From: Candidatus Methanoperedens sp.
Lineage (GTDB): Archaea > Halobacteriota > Methanosarcinia > Methanosarcinales > Methanoperedenaceae
Length of the DNA stretch: 7,683 nt
Assembly (NCBI GenBank): GCA_028679855.1
Contig: JAJRAP010000117.1
Location: 1-7,683 of the forward strand
Direction: 5' to 3'
Every line of letters starts with the position of its first letter. The first letter of the stretch is position 1. The notes beneath the pieces were generated by a model, which ran no database searches, was not told the DNA's origin, and saw only the letters and a list, made by a program, of their open reading frames with translations. Position numbers and translations under genes: made by a program. Of the stretch, positions 5,809-7,683 are shown one piece after another.

Positions 5809-6058
5809 GGAAAAAGACATGACCCTTAGATGTGACAAAGGCAAAGAATACAAGTTGTATTATGCACTATACGATGAGTTGAGAGCGGGCAGCTTTTTTC
5901 TCGACCTTCTCGAACGATAAGTTAACAGCGCTCATCAATGCTCAGTATGATTTTGAATCTCATCCCAAGCAATGTTTGTTATTTTATCCATTGTTTCGCC
6001 GTTGCTGCATATTCGGAGCACAGTGACAAACGCATTATGCAACTAAAACAATATTGTA

Positions 6059-7683
6059 CTACATGTTCGTTTGGTCGATTTTTAATTCGACAAGACGTTT
6101 AATCTCTGGAAACAAAGTCATTTCTTGAGGTGAATTATGACCACTGGCAACTGCTTGGGTTCGTTGCTGGGTATAGATATCCTCTGCTGCTTTAGTCAAA
6201 TCTTCAACAAACCTGGAAATAAGGGGATCCTTGTTTGCCCCTTTGACCCTCAGCTTTCCGAATACAAAATGAGAGGCATTATCTACAAAATATACTCGTG
6301 CCTTTTCTTTGTTCTTTCGCAACAAGACAGCGGAGAACTGAAGCTTAACAGGTTCACCCTTTTTATTGATAATTTCCAAGACTACTTGTTTGAGAAGTTT
6401 TGGGGTTCCTGCGAATCTGCCAGGCATGTCTTCATATTCATTTTGTAGAAATTTATTTGGGGCATATTCTGGGAATTTTGACTCTAGTTCTTGCATCAAA
6501 ATCGTATATTCAGGAGTTTCACCGTAGCCTGCTTGATTCAAGACATGAGCTTTGTCATAAATCACCGCTGCTTTTTGGTTTTGCTCCCATCTATTTATCT
6601 GCTTTTCCCTTTCGGATTCATTATCAGATAAGCGAAGATAAGGAAGAATGCTTTCTCGGTGCTTTATCAAGCCTAGTATATTTGTCGCCGTCAGACGTTG
6701 TTTACCAATACTGTGAGGAGCCGAAAACTCCAAGTAGAGATTATCATCAGTATTGACAATCCCTTGTTCACTATAGGATTTTGTTCCATCAGTTCCCATT
6801 ATGAAATAACTCAAGAAATCTCCTGCCGAACCCATTTTAACCTGTTCCAGGTCTCTCATGACTTCAGGTTCTTTAATGCGTGATTCAAGTTCCTTTTCAT
6901 CAATGATAATGGCGGAATTACTACCTATAAGTACTGCATCATAGTATGTAAGCCAAATCATTGTATACTTAAAATTCTGCCGCAAACTTTTGACCACGGA
7001 CTGCAAATTCTCTTCGGTCAATTCATAGAGTGGCAACCATTGGCATATAATGCCACGCGGATTGAGATGGTCAGCCGCAATTTTGAAATATTCGGTAGTA
7101 TACAGATATCCTGCTCCACTAAACCACGGATGGACAGGGTCGGCAGTAATGACGTCAAACTTCTCCCTTGTGGTCATCAGGAAGTTGCGCCCGTCGTTGA
7201 ACACAATCTTCAGCTTCGGATTTGCTTTGTTCAGGACATAGTGATTGTAGACGCCAAAAGATTTTGCCACTCCGAGAACTTTAGGTTCTATCTCGGCAAG
7301 TATTATCTGTTTGACACTCGGGTGGACTGAAGTCGCTCCAAGGGTCATGCCGCTGCCTGTACCCAGTACAAAGACTTTTTTAGGGTTGGGGTGAAGAAGC
7401 ATCGGCAGATGGCCCAAAGTGTACTGAACCTGCCTGTCTCCGTTAGCGTTCGATGCCTCGACTCTGCCGTTGGTAATGAAAAACAGCGCATCACCCGATT
7501 GAACCGAACTTATGATTGAATTGGTTCCCTCTGCGTAATATTTGATATCGTTATTGTCCAAGGCCTCCTTCGTTTTTTCAGGAGTGCTGAATATGTCGGG
7601 AGTGCTGGCTTGATAAATTGCATATATTTTCGAATCCCATAATTCCCAAAAGTTCGGAGAAAATACTGGTACCATTATGGCTA
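6059..7683 (-). CDS. Spermidine synthase-like protein, probably C-terminal part of a fused membrane/spermidine synthase family protein (5' end off window)
   Basis: The frame ends at TAG (6059-6061) and is still open at the right edge; the ATG at 7675 is only the first Met in view and probably internal. Numbering from that Met, residues about 50-325 form an aminopropyltransferase-type Rossmann fold: FITNGRVEASN (66-76), LGHLPMLLHP (87-96), the nucleotide loop VLGTGSGMTLGA (103-114), acidic LAEIEPKV (126-133), NDGRNF (160-165), ADPVHPWFSGAGYLYTTEYF (178-197) and NTDDNLYLEFSAP (308-320). In related large proteins the segment before this, here FWELWDSKIYAIY, follows a multi-span membrane domain, presumably beyond the window. 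True spermidine synthases have D-[ST]-[ST]-D-P at the active site; here it reads I-T-A-D-P, losing the first catalytic Asp, so polyamine synthesis is doubtful. Residues about 330-538 form an extension of unknown fold. No signal peptide or membrane segment is seen in the visible part. Confidence 0.85.
   Translation of the reverse strand, partial: AIMVPVFSPNFWELWDSKIYAIYQASTPDIFSTPEKTKEALDNNDIKYYAEGTNSIISSVQSGDALFFITNGRVEASNANGDRQVQYTLGHLPMLLHPNPKKVFVLGTGSGMTLGATSVHPSVKQIILAEIEPKVLGVAKSFGVYNHYVLNKANPKLKIVFNDGRNFLMTTREKFDVITADPVHPWFSGAGYLYTTEYFKIAADHLNPRGIICQWLPLYELTEENLQSVVKSLRQNFKYTMIWLTYYDAVLIGSNSAIIIDEKELESRIKEPEVMRDLEQVKMGSAGDFLSYFIMGTDGTKSYSEQGIVNTDDNLYLEFSAPHSIGKQRLTATNILGLIKHRESILPYLRLSDNESEREKQINRWEQNQKAAVIYDKAHVLNQAGYGETPEYTILMQELESKFPEYAPNKFLQNEYEDMPGRFAGTPKLLKQVVLEIINKKGEPVKLQFSAVLLRKNKEKARVYFVDNASHFVFGKLRVKGANKDPLISRFVEDLTKAAEDIYTQQRTQAVASGHNSPQEMTLFPEIKRLVELKIDQTNM

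Larger units (their letters stand above)
5283..6058. other. 776-base region with no convincing gene
   Basis: The stretch is AT-rich and full of stops in all frames. The longest start-to-stop reading I checked is 38 codons (5804-5920, plus strand), which starts inside a transposase shard and has only a weak ribosome site, so I do not call it. The region contains the RAYT shard at 5744-5808, the spaced inverted repeat at 5629-5676, and a 10-base palindrome, ACAATATTGT, at 6048-6057 just downstream of the spermidine synthase-like gene. The leader of the DUF975 gene occupies the left end. It reads as decayed accessory DNA. Confidence 0.6.

Noticed and set aside
5804..5920. 38-codon plus-strand ORF
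   Set aside because: Its ATG lies inside the decayed RAYT shard, the ribosome site is weak, and the product resembles nothing recognisable.

Overview
The window reads as a chromosomal segment of a Gram-negative bacterium. All but the transposon debris are protein genes on the minus strand, and three of them have clear N-terminal signal peptides. The gene content (Old Yellow Enzyme relative, DUF3300/DUF2950 pair, fused-type spermidine synthase relative, DUF975 membrane protein) would fit an environmental lineage such as Desulfobacterota or Nitrospirota. That placement is a weak inference, because no marker gene is present.

Layout, left to right. Positions 1-294 hold the first 98 codons of an NADH:flavin oxidoreductase (OYE family) that runs off the left edge. 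Positions 391-2741 hold two adjacent genes in transcription order: a secreted DUF3300 protein with a long disordered tail, then a secreted DUF2950 protein 68 bases downstream. A sigma70-like promoter candidate lies at about 2849-2877. Positions 3041-3726 are a graveyard of mobile DNA. An IS3-family end, with its terminal repeat and the last part of its transposase, abuts a decayed REP-associated tyrosine transposase (RAYT) pseudogene that has lost its catalytic histidines and its middle. Positions 3794-4225 hold a small secreted protein of unknown family. Immediately upstream of its ribosome binding site is a 66-base imperfect hairpin that resembles an integron attC site. Positions 4464-5282 hold a DUF975 membrane protein ending in two zinc ribbons. 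Positions 5283-6058 contain no convincing gene, but do contain a second shard of the same RAYT family and a spaced inverted repeat. Positions 6059-7683 hold the cytosolic part of a spermidine synthase-like protein, cut at its N terminus by the right edge.

The only gene pair with a visible working relation is DUF3300-DUF2950, which look co-transcribed and both act outside the cytoplasm, with function unknown. The middle of the window (about 3040-6058) looks like an accessory, AT-richer region shaped by repeated insertion and decay. I see no CRISPR array, RNA gene, prophage or recognisable defence system. The most intriguing signal is the attC-like hairpin in front of the orphan secreted gene, which could mark a lone, fossil integron cassette.
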